From positions 1-5,510 of the forward strand of contig CALFSF010000343.1 in the NCBI GenBank assembly GCA_937917025.1: a DNA stretch of 5,510 nt. Reading direction: 5' to 3'. The DNA is from an uncultured Paraburkholderia sp. (GTDB taxonomy: Bacteria; Pseudomonadota; Gammaproteobacteria; Burkholderiales; Burkholderiaceae). Under the pieces are notes generated by a model. That model ran no database searches. It was given only the letters and a program-made list of their open reading frames with translations, and was not told the DNA's origin. The translations under genes were made by a program, and so were the position numbers. Positions 1 through 5,211 of this stretch are shown piece after piece (the first letter of the stretch is position 1; each line of letters starts with the position of its first letter).

Positions 1-66
1 ACCGACATGCTCACGGACTCCGCGCACGAACCGGTGGACGCCATCTCCGACGACGAACTGGACTGA
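1..66 (+). CDS. C-terminal fragment of an unidentified protein
   Basis: An open frame enters from the left edge and ends at TGA 64-66, giving 21 codons. The visible tail is strongly acidic and ends ISDDELD. No domain or motif can be recognised from so short a piece, so no function is assigned. The frame has consistently G/C-ending codons like the neighbouring genes, which supports a real gene end. It is convergent with the XdhC-like gene, with only 38 bp between the two stop codons. The body of the gene is outside the window. Confidence 0.6.
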   Translation, partial: TDMLTDSAHEPVDAISDDELD

Positions 67-84
67 GTCACCTGAATCGCGGCA

Positions 85-109
85 CATGCGCGCGGGCCAG
101 CGCGTCATG
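85..109. terminator. Weak palindrome between convergent gene ends
   Basis: CATG-CGCG at 85-92 can pair with CGCG-T-CATG at 101-109, giving an 8-bp stem with one bulged base and an 8-nt loop. It lies between the stop codon of the plus-strand gene and the end of the XdhC-like gene and covers the latter's stop codon. There is no T-tract on either strand, so a terminator role is inferred from position only. The octamer GCGGCACA also occurs twice here (79-86 and 109-116) as a direct repeat that may be chance. Confidence 0.2.
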
Positions 110-1127
110 CGGCACACAGCGCGTTGACCGACGCGTCGATTTCACGCACCGCCTTCGCCCCTTCGACCCGGGACGCCGCCGGCAACACCACGCCGTTCTT
201 CGCCGCGGTCACTTCGGAGAGGATCGAGATCGCGATTTCGGGCGGCGTACGGCTGCCGATGTAGATCCCCACCGGCCCGTGCAACCGCGCGAGTTCGGCT
301 TCGGTCAAATCAAACTCCTTCAGCCGTTCGCGCCGCGCCGAGTTGTTGCGCCGCGAGCCGAGCGCGCCGACGTAGAACGCAGGGGTCTTCAACGCCTCCA
401 TCAGCGCGAGATCGTCGAGCTTCGGATCGTGCGTGAGCGCGATCACCGCACTGCGCTCGTCGAGCTTCATGCCGATGACCGTGTCGTCGGGCATCGTGCG
501 AACGAGCGTCGTGCCGGGTACGTCCCACGTATCGGCATATTCCTCGCGCGGGTCGCACACCGTCACCTGGTAGTCAAGCCCCACCGCGATCGACGCCAGA
601 TAGCGCGACAGCTGCCCCGAGCCGATCACCAGCATCCGGTAACGCGGACCGTGTATCGTCACGAACCGCGCGCCGTCGAACGCGACGCCGTCGGTCGCCT
701 GCGCGGCGGATAGCGTCGCCTTACCGGTCGCCATGTCGAGTGTGCGCGCGACCAGTTCACCCGCTTCGACGCGGCGGCATAGCGCGGCGACGCCACGCGC
801 ATCGGACAGCGGTTCGAGCACCAGTTCGATCGTGCCGCCGCACGGCAGGCCGAAGCGATGCGCGTCGTCCGCGCTGATGCCGTATTTGAGCGCCTGCGGC
901 CGATCCGGTCTCACGGCGTGGCGGCGCACGCGATCGATCAGATCGTCCTCGATGCAACCGCCCGATACCGAGCCCGCCACGAGGCCGTCGTCGCGAACGA
1001 CGAGCATCGATCCCTCGGGACGTGGCGACGAGCCCCACGTCTTCACCACCGTCACCAGCCACGCGCGATGGCCCGCGCCGAGCCAGCGCACGCTGGCCTT
1101 GAGGACTTCGAGATTCACGCTGTCCAT
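105..1127 (-). CDS. XdhC/CoxI-family molybdenum hydroxylase maturation factor
   Basis: Protein of 340 aa. Family knowledge: XdhC/CoxI proteins bind molybdenum cofactor, support its sulfuration and deliver it to xanthine dehydrogenase or CO dehydrogenase type enzymes in the cytoplasm. Seen here: an N-terminal XdhC_CoxI domain (about residues 10-110) with WGSSPRPEGSML (31-42), SGGCIEDD (55-62, Cys58) and GLPCGGTIEL (93-102, Cys96). A C-terminal Rossmann-like XdhC domain (about 160-310) carries a VIGSGQLS dinucleotide-type loop (167-174), YVGALGSRR (252-260) and a TPPEIAISILSE segment (294-305). Both domains are present, so this is a full-length two-domain member. The start at 1127 is chosen because GGAG lies 6 nt upstream and the family's N-terminus begins there; an in-frame ATG at 1292 would add 55 residues without homology character. 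No molybdenum enzyme subunits are in the window, so the client is unknown. It is separated from the upstream CaiB-like gene by 368 bp and is probably transcribed separately. Confidence 0.93.
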   Translation of the reverse strand: MDSVNLEVLKASVRWLGAGHRAWLVTVVKTWGSSPRPEGSMLVVRDDGLVAGSVSGGCIEDDLIDRVRRHAVRPDRPQALKYGISADDAHRFGLPCGGTIELVLEPLSDARGVAALCRRVEAGELVARTLDMATGKATLSAAQATDGVAFDGARFVTIHGPRYRMLVIGSGQLSRYLASIAVGLDYQVTVCDPREEYADTWDVPGTTLVRTMPDDTVIGMKLDERSAVIALTHDPKLDDLALMEALKTPAFYVGALGSRRNNSARRERLKEFDLTEAELARLHGPVGIYIGSRTPPEIAISILSEVTAAKNGVVLPAASRVEGAKAVREIDASVNALCAA

Positions 1128-1133
1128 GATCGT

Positions 1134-1137
1134 CTCC
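1134..1137 (-). promoter_or_regulatory. Ribosome-binding site deciding the XdhC-like start
   Basis: On the minus strand GGAG is followed by 6 nt and then ATG (1127-1125). This is well-spaced Shine-Dalgarno sequence and supports the 340-aa product over the longer in-frame reading that starts at 1292. The large hairpin 1145-1217 ends only 7 nt upstream of it. Confidence 0.7.
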
Positions 1138-1144
1138 GGCTGTC

Positions 1145-1217
1145 GACCGGCGTAACGCGTATCGGCTGGAGTGGGCGCTTCAGCGCTTGCTCCAGCCCCA
1201 TGCGCGTTACGCCGGTC
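1145..1217. repeat. 73-nt long hairpin upstream of the XdhC-like gene
   Basis: Perfect 15-bp inverted arms at 1145-1159 (GACCGGCGTAACGCG) and 1203-1217. The pairing continues inward with T1160-G1202 (wobble), A1161-T1201 and T1162-A1200. After a 1x2 internal loop (C1163 against C1198-C1199) come GGCTGGAG (1164-1171) with CTCCAGCC (1190-1197), three G-T wobbles (1172-1174 with 1187-1189), GCGC/GCGC, and a TTCA loop (1179-1182). That is about 33 base pairs when read as plus-strand RNA. There is no T-tract on either side. It could be a leader structure, a bidirectional transcription barrier, or a dispersed palindromic repeat unit (REP/MITE-like); the sequence alone does not decide. Confidence 0.8.
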
Positions 1218-1334
1218 CCATGCAGGTTGTTGCGGTCCACGCGTGCAACGCAAGTACACATCGCATCGGCCGACATCGTTGGGAAACGACACAACGCAAA
1301 CGACAGCAACAGGCGCGAGCGCGCGGAATGAATA

Positions 1335-1353
1335 CCGGACGCCATGCGTCCGG
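1335..1353 (-). terminator. Candidate terminator hairpin downstream of the operon
   Basis: CCGGACGC (1335-1342) and GCGTCCGG (1346-1353) form a perfect 8-bp GC-rich stem with a 3-nt loop. On the minus strand the stem is followed by TATTCATTCC, which is only moderately T-rich; on the plus strand it is followed by GTTTGCC. It lies about 140 nt after the transferase stop. A terminator for the ligase-hydratase-transferase transcript is plausible but not certain, since the T-tract is poor and the distance is long. Confidence 0.35.
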
Positions 1354-1495
1354 GTTTGCCGTCGAGTGTAGAGAAACCGCGTTGCGCGGGGAATCAGCGA
1401 TTTTCGATCAATTCATCGGCGTGGCCGATCAATGCGGCAGGCGCCCCTCGACGCGGCGCACTGTTCGACAACGCGCCGGCCGGTCGCGACGCACA

Positions 1496-2602
1496 TCATG
1501 TGTTGTCGAGTCCGGCAAGCACGGCCTGCGTGTGTTCGCCCAGTCGCGGCACATGAAGATCCGGCTCGCCAGGTTCACGCGCGAAACGGATCGGCGTGTT
1601 CAGATGACGAAGTCCGGCTGCGTCGATCATCACCATCCCACGGGCACTCACGTGCGGATGTTTGAGCGCCTGTGCATAGTCGAGGACCGGCGCGCAACTG
1701 ATCGAATGCGCGGCCATCCATTCCAGCCATGCGGCAAGCGGCCGGCGGGAAAAAGCATCCGACAGAAACCGGCGCAGCGGATCCTGCGCGGCACCGGGTT
1801 TGCCGAGCGCCACGTCGACGAGATGCGGGCCACCGAGCGCATCGAGCAGCGCGCGCGCAAAGCGCGGCTCACCGGCGCCGACGCAGAGCCACTGGCCGTC
1901 CGCTGTCCTGTACGGCTCCAGTATTGCGTGGCCGTGCGGCGATTCGGGCGAGGCGACGTCGTTGTCCAGCGCGTCGAAAATCGCGCCCGGACGCGCGCTC
2001 AGCGCGACGTCGTGCATCGACAGGTCGAGATGATCGCCGCGACCGGTTGCGCGCGCGGCGACGAGCGCCATCATCACGCCGGCGAGCGCGCTCAACGCGC
2101 TGCCCCACGACGCGGTCGAGACCGACGCGATGGCCGGTGCGTCGTCCCGTCCCCGGCTCAGGATGCCGGCGAGCGCCTGCACCGCCGGGTCGTGGCCCGC
2201 GGCATCGCGCAACGGGCCGCTCTGCCCGAACGCGCTGATCGAACAATAGACGACGCGCGGGTTCAGCTCCAGCGCCGTGGCGGGATCGATGCCAAGACGC
2301 GCGGTGACACCCGGGCTGAACGACTCGATCAGCACGTCGGCGTCGCGAATCAGCTGCAGCGCGTACGCGCGATCCACTGGCTGCTTGAGGTCGAGCACGA
2401 CGCTGCGCTTGCCGCGGTTGAGCACGGAAAACGAATCGCCGGCGTGCTGGTGCGGCCGGGTTCGCCGGCCGCCTCGCGTCGGATCGCCCTCGGGCGGTTC
2501 GATCTTGACGACGTCGGCGCCATGATCGGCCATGATGGCCGAAACCAGCGGTCCGGCCATGAAGCGGGAGAAATCCAGTACGCGAATGCCGGAAAGCTTC
2601 AT
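1496..2602 (-). CDS. CaiB/BaiF-family (class III) CoA-transferase, AMACR-like
   Basis: Protein of 368 aa, third gene of the operon. Family knowledge: class III CoA-transferases and alpha-methylacyl-CoA racemases (AMACR) share this fold and move CoA between carboxylic acids or epimerise acyl-CoAs. Seen: the family N-terminus GIRVLDFSRFMAGP (5-18), DHGADVVKIEPPEGDPTR (26-43), LNRGKRSVVLDL (61-72), ADVLIESFSPGV (88-99), SAFGQSGP (123-130), TGRGDHLDLSMHDVAL (186-201) and the C-terminal CAPVLDYAQALKHPHV (303-318). GHD with His137 and GAGEPRF with Glu245 match the His and Glu positions of AMACR. The position expected to hold the catalytic Asp (D169 in formyl-CoA transferase, D156 in mycobacterial AMACR) falls in the segment VSTASWGS (161-168) and is Ala164 or Ser165, with no Asp nearby. 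The length fits AMACR-like members (about 360-380). Start: ATG at 2602 coincides with the family N-terminus, with a weak GGGA 7 nt upstream; the frame stays open to 3145 only as a shadow of the hydratase gene. The gap to the hydratase stop is 80 nt. Activity is uncertain. Confidence 0.92.
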   Translation of the reverse strand: MKLSGIRVLDFSRFMAGPLVSAIMADHGADVVKIEPPEGDPTRGGRRTRPHQHAGDSFSVLNRGKRSVVLDLKQPVDRAYALQLIRDADVLIESFSPGVTARLGIDPATALELNPRVVYCSISAFGQSGPLRDAAGHDPAVQALAGILSRGRDDAPAIASVSTASWGSALSALAGVMMALVAARATGRGDHLDLSMHDVALSARPGAIFDALDNDVASPESPHGHAILEPYRTADGQWLCVGAGEPRFARALLDALGGPHLVDVALGKPGAAQDPLRRFLSDAFSRRPLAAWLEWMAAHSISCAPVLDYAQALKHPHVSARGMVMIDAAGLRHLNTPIRFAREPGEPDLHVPRLGEHTQAVLAGLDNT

Positions 2603-2631
2603 GCCTTGTTCCCAGGTGGAAGAAAACGGTC

Positions 2632-2656
2632 GCAGCGCGCCGCCGGGACGCGCTGC
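2632..2656 (-). terminator. Intercistronic hairpin with trailing T-run (attenuator candidate)
   Basis: In the 80-nt gap between hydratase and transferase, GCAGCGCG (2632-2639) pairs perfectly with CGCGCTGC (2649-2656) around a 9-nt loop. On the minus strand a T-rich run (TTTTCTT) starts 5 nt after the stem. This resembles a weak intrinsic terminator or an mRNA-processing/stability hairpin that could lower transferase expression relative to the upstream genes. The T-run is not immediately adjacent to the stem, so full termination is doubtful. Confidence 0.35.
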
Positions 2657-2682
2657 TGCAAGCGGAAAACTCGCGGCGATGC

Positions 2683-3528
2683 CTAGCGGCCGGTGAACTT
2701 CGGCGGGCGCTTTTCGAGGAACGAGCGCACGCCTTCGGTCGAATCGGACGTGCCGACCAGCGACGACTGCGCAAGACGCTCGAATACGCGGCCCGTTTCG
2801 GTATCGACGTTCTGGCATGTGTTGGTGACGTGCTTGCCGATGCCGACTGCCTGCGGCGCGCCCTTCATCAGCAGCTTCGCAAACGCGAACGCTTCGGCCT
2901 CCAGCTGGTCGTGTTCGACCACGCGGCGCACGAAGCCCATGCTGCGGATTTCGTCCGCGTCGACGGTACGGCCCGTCATGACCAGGTCCTTCACGTTCTC
3001 GATGCCGATCATCTGGATCATGCGCGAGCACGCGCCCGACGCCGGGATCACGCCGATGAAGATTTCCGGCAGCAGGAAGGTGGCCTGCTTCGACGCGAAG
3101 CGGAAATCGCACGACGCCGCCAGCTCGATGCCGCCGCCCGCGCACACGCCGTTGATCGCCGCGATGACCGGTTTCTCGATCGATTCGAGGTCGTCCAGCA
3201 TGTCGTGATTGGCGCGTACGTACGCACGATAATGCGGCAGCGGCATGCCGCGCTCGCCTTGCAGCTCCTTCACGTCGCGGCCGGCGCTAAAGCCGCGGCC
3301 CGAACCGGTGAGCACGATCACGCGGACGCTGTCGTCATAGCTGAGCCGCCACATCGCCGCGCGAATCTCGCCGATCATCGCCGAATTGAAGGCGTTCAGC
3401 TTGTCCGGGCGATTGAGCGTCAGCTTCGCGATACCTTCGACCGGCATCGTGATGGTGATCGTCTCGAACTCTTCCTTTTCGACCAGATAACCGCGGGGGC
3501 CTGCCGAGCGGCTTAGTTTCCATTCCAT
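2683..3528 (-). CDS. Enoyl-CoA hydratase/isomerase (crotonase) family protein
   Basis: Protein of 281 aa, second gene of the operon. Crotonases typically hydrate a 2,3-enoyl-CoA to a 3-hydroxyacyl-CoA in the cytosol, though the fold also hosts isomerases, lyases and hydrolases. Seen: IAKLTLNRPDKLNAFN (33-48), the first oxyanion-hole segment GSGRGFSAGRDVKEL (75-89), the second NGVCAGGGIELAASCDFRFAS (126-146), LLPEIFIGVIPASG (152-165), and the C-terminal signature EGVRSFLEKRPPKFTGR (265-281). Glu135 (GGGIEL) and Glu155 (LLPEIF) occupy both catalytic glutamate positions of classical hydratases (Glu144/Glu164 in the rat enzyme), so true hydratase activity is likely. The fold starts near residue 20, leaving an N-terminal extension of about 18 residues; the start is kept at 3528 because AAGGAG lies 5 nt upstream. 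It begins 33 nt after the ligase stop, which supports cotranscription. The acyl substrate cannot be deduced. The context (ligase before, CaiB type after) resembles CaiC-CaiD-CaiB logic, but identity with carnitine metabolism is not claimed. Confidence 0.93.
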   Translation of the reverse strand: MEWKLSRSAGPRGYLVEKEEFETITITMPVEGIAKLTLNRPDKLNAFNSAMIGEIRAAMWRLSYDDSVRVIVLTGSGRGFSAGRDVKELQGERGMPLPHYRAYVRANHDMLDDLESIEKPVIAAINGVCAGGGIELAASCDFRFASKQATFLLPEIFIGVIPASGACSRMIQMIGIENVKDLVMTGRTVDADEIRSMGFVRRVVEHDQLEAEAFAFAKLLMKGAPQAVGIGKHVTNTCQNVDTETGRVFERLAQSSLVGTSDSTEGVRSFLEKRPPKFTGR

Positions 3529-3533
3529 AACAT

Positions 3534-3539
3534 CTCCTT
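3534..3539 (-). promoter_or_regulatory. Ribosome-binding site of the enoyl-CoA hydratase
   Basis: AAGGAG on the minus strand, 5 nt before the ATG at 3528. Three ATG triplets follow within 16 nt; the first is only 2 nt from the GGAG core and out of frame (it would encode six residues before TAA), and the second is the one in frame with the crotonase domain. Confidence 0.75.
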
Positions 3540-3561
3540 CCAGGTATCAAAAACGATCAAT

Positions 3562-5118
3562 TCAACGCTGCGCCGCGATCGCGAACTGGTCGCGAAGCTC
3601 GCGCTTGAGCACCTTGCCGACGCTGTTCAGCGGAAACTCGCTGACGAAATGCACTGCCTTCGGCGACTTGTAGCCTGCAAGACGCTGGCGGGCGAACTGC
3701 ATCAGTTGCGCCGGCGTCGCGTTGCCGTCTTCCCGCAGCACGACGACGGCTGTTACCGCCTCACCCCACTCCTCGCTCGGCAAGCCGATTACGGCAACCG
3801 ACTTGACGGCGGGATGCTCGGAGAGCGCCGCTTCGACTTCGGCCGACGACACGTTCATGCCGCCGGTGACGATCATGTCCTTTGCACGGTCGACCGCGTA
3901 CAGATAGCCGTCGTCGTCGATATAGCCGACGTCGCCGGTAAACACCCATTCGCCGCGCAGTGTTCGGGCCGTATCCTCCGGACGGTTCAGATATCCCGAG
4001 AAATTGCTGGCGGAACGCACGGTGATCTCGCCCGGTTCGTTCGCGGGCAGCGGCGTGCCGTCCTTCAGGTCGCGGATGCGGATTTCCACGTAGCCCGCTG
4101 GCCGGCCAACCGACGCGAGCCGGTCCGTGCCGTCCTGCAGCGCGGCGCGATGGTCGTCGGGCATCAGATAGGAAACGAGGCCGCCCATCTCGCCGCCGCC
4201 GAAGCCCTGATAGAAACCGCAGTCGAACGACTGAAGCGCGCGACGGATCGTGACGGGCGGCATCTTCGCGCCCGTGTAGCCGAAGAGCCGCAACGACCCG
4301 ATCGCGTAACGGCCTTCTTCCAGTTCTTCCGTCAGGCGGCTCACCATCGTCGGCACGCCGCAGGTATGCACGACGCCATGCGTGGCGATCGCATTCAACG
4401 CGATCTGCGGGTTGAAGACCGGCATCAATACGTTGGCGACGCCGTGATACGCGGCCGCGATCGACATCCAGATACCCGCGCCCGAAAATAACGGAAGCAT
4501 CTGCAGAAACGGGCCACTTTGCGGAACCGGTACCTGCTTCAGGAAGTTGTCGATGCTCGACAGGATCTGGCGATGCGTACCCAGACATCCCTTCGGTGCG
4601 GCTGTGGTTCCACTCGTGTAGCGAATCGTGCGGATATCGTCCGGCTCGACGCCCGCGTCCGGCGCCGTATCGGCGGCGCCCTGCCCCAGCGTGCGCTGAT
4701 CGATCCAGCCCGTGCGCAGCGCGGCATCGCCGCGCACGACGATCGTCGTGCCGGGACGGTCGAGCACGTCGTCCAATACGGGAAGGAACTCCGCATCCAC
4801 AATGATTGCGTTCGGTTGCGAATCGTCGAGCAGCACCGCGACTTCGGCCGGCGTCAACCCGTAATTGATCGGTACGGCCAGCACGCCGCCCTTCGCCAGC
4901 GCGAAGATCATCTCGACCGCGGCCGTGCCGTTGCGGATCACCGTGGCAACGCGCGTGCCTTTTTTCAGTCCCAGTGAGGCCAGTCCGTTGGCAAGGCGAT
5001 TGGTATCGAGATCGAGTTCGCGCCAGCTAATGATGCGATCGCCTTCGATCAACGCGGCAGCATCGGGCGAGTGCCGGGCATTGTGCGTGACGATATCGCC
5101 GACTCGCAGATAAATCAT
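3562..5118 (-). CDS. AMP-forming acyl-CoA synthetase (acid:CoA ligase)
   Basis: Protein of 518 aa, first gene of the operon, of the ANL superfamily (CaiC/FadD-like): carboxylic acid + ATP + CoA gives acyl-CoA + AMP + PPi. Seen: N-terminal adenylation domain (about 8-405) with the phosphate-binding loop RYTSGTTAAPKG (166-177), the A5-type motif QGFGGGEMGG (304-313) and WVFTGDVGYIDDDGYL (391-406, Asp396). The hinge segment DRAKDMIVTGGMNVSSAEVE (410-429) follows, and the C-terminal domain carries the catalytic lysine in NSVGKVLKREL (498-508, Lys502). All large elements are present and length is normal for the family. Two core motifs differ from the usual form: the loop has Ala173 where Gly/Ser is usual, and the A5 motif reads F-G-G-G-E rather than Y-G-x-T-E. 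No signal peptide or membrane segment, so cytosolic. The start at 5118 has a perfect AAGGAGG 7 nt upstream. The hydratase follows after 33 nt. It is preceded by an AT-rich promoter region with a strong palindrome, suggesting inducible control. The substrate (aryl, short or medium-chain acid) is not deducible. Confidence 0.94.
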   Translation of the reverse strand: MIYLRVGDIVTHNARHSPDAAALIEGDRIISWRELDLDTNRLANGLASLGLKKGTRVATVIRNGTAAVEMIFALAKGGVLAVPINYGLTPAEVAVLLDDSQPNAIIVDAEFLPVLDDVLDRPGTTIVVRGDAALRTGWIDQRTLGQGAADTAPDAGVEPDDIRTIRYTSGTTAAPKGCLGTHRQILSSIDNFLKQVPVPQSGPFLQMLPLFSGAGIWMSIAAAYHGVANVLMPVFNPQIALNAIATHGVVHTCGVPTMVSRLTEELEEGRYAIGSLRLFGYTGAKMPPVTIRRALQSFDCGFYQGFGGGEMGGLVSYLMPDDHRAALQDGTDRLASVGRPAGYVEIRIRDLKDGTPLPANEPGEITVRSASNFSGYLNRPEDTARTLRGEWVFTGDVGYIDDDGYLYAVDRAKDMIVTGGMNVSSAEVEAALSEHPAVKSVAVIGLPSEEWGEAVTAVVVLREDGNATPAQLMQFARQRLAGYKSPKAVHFVSEFPLNSVGKVLKRELRDQFAIAAQR

Positions 5119-5125
5119 TTTGCTG

Positions 5126-5132
5126 CCTCCTT
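5126..5132 (-). promoter_or_regulatory. Ribosome-binding site of the acyl-CoA synthetase
   Basis: A perfect AAGGAGG on the minus strand, 7 nt before the ATG at 5118. It is the strongest ribosome-binding site of the operon and fixes the start; the transferase has the weakest (GGGA, 2610-2613). Confidence 0.85.
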
Positions 5133-5162
5133 ATGACACGTGGCCGTCCAACAGGAGCACAT

Positions 5163-5184
5163 GTTATATCCGGCCGTATATAAC
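5163..5184. promoter_or_regulatory. 22-bp operator-like palindrome
   Basis: GTTATAT at 5163-5169 and ATATAAC at 5178-5184 are perfect inverted arms around the core CCGGCCGT (5170-5177). Ten of the eleven pairs match; only 5170/5177 is mismatched. It lies 44 bp upstream of the ligase start and overlaps the predicted -10 box, which is how dimeric repressors of TetR, MarR or GntR type usually act on catabolic operons. The regulator is not in the window and its family cannot be told from the site. Confidence 0.6.
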
Positions 5185-5193
5185 GAGAATCAA
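5163..5193 (-). promoter_or_regulatory. Candidate sigma-70 promoter of the operon
   Basis: On the minus strand TTGATT (5193-5188) could serve as -35 and TATAAC (5168-5163, 5 of 6 matches to TATAAT) as -10, with a 19-bp spacer. The spacer is longer than the preferred 17 bp, which fits a weak or activated promoter. The -10 lies inside the 22-bp palindrome. An alternative -10, again TATAAC, occurs at 5213-5208 but has no good -35 partner. Confidence 0.4.
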
Positions 5194-5195
5194 AT

Positions 5196-5211
5196 TATCC
5201 CGTACGGGTTA
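5196..5211. promoter_or_regulatory. Second palindrome, possible secondary operator
   Basis: The 10-bp perfect palindrome CCCGTACGGG (5199-5208) is flanked by T-A and A-T pairs after one mismatch. Its half-sites (minus strand TATAACCCG and CGGGATAA) partly resemble those of the 22-bp palindrome. The two centres are 30 bp apart, close to three helical turns. A role as auxiliary operator is inferred. Confidence 0.35.

Larger units (their letters stand above)
1128..1495. other. Intergenic region between CaiB-like and XdhC-like genes
   Basis: This 368-bp stretch has no supported gene. It holds, in minus-strand order, a 6-bp hairpin (1454-1478, CGGCGC/GCGCCG) just after the transferase stop, an 8-bp hairpin with a 3-nt loop (1335-1353), and the very long hairpin 1145-1217 directly upstream of the XdhC-like ribosome-binding site. 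I could not find a convincing sigma-70 or sigma-54 promoter for the XdhC-like gene by eye, although the length of the gap suggests that it has its own. The open frames that cross it on both strands lack ribosome-binding sites and recognisable protein character. Confidence 0.6.

Noticed and set aside
79..116. Direct repeat GCGGCACA as a possible insertion-site duplication
   Set aside because: Only 8 bp, flanking 22 bp that include a gene's stop codon; there is no mobile element between the copies.
1128..1260. Molybdenum-cofactor riboswitch upstream of the XdhC-like gene
   Set aside because: The region folds as a single long hairpin rather than the multi-stem arrangement of the Moco RNA motif, and I see none of its conserved loops. 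A covariance-model search would settle it.
1128..1292. Longer XdhC-like start adding 55 residues
   Set aside because: The extension crosses the long hairpin, has no family similarity and no good ribosome-binding site; the ATG at 1127 has GGAG at ideal spacing.
1187..2686. 499-codon plus-strand open frame opposite the CoA-transferase
   Set aside because: It is Arg/Ala/His-rich with no recognisable domain and lies antisense to a gene with clear family motifs; long antisense frames are common in high-GC DNA.
2603..3145. Longer CoA-transferase reading frame extending into the hydratase gene
   Set aside because: The added residues are an out-of-frame reading of the hydratase; the family N-terminus begins exactly at the ATG at 2602.
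2830..3516. 228-codon plus-strand open frame opposite the hydratase
   Set aside because: Low-complexity composition rich in Arg, His, Asp and Ala and fully antisense to a clear crotonase gene.
3649..4491. 280-codon plus-strand open frame opposite the ligase
   Set aside because: Antisense shadow of the adenylation domain, with no protein family character.
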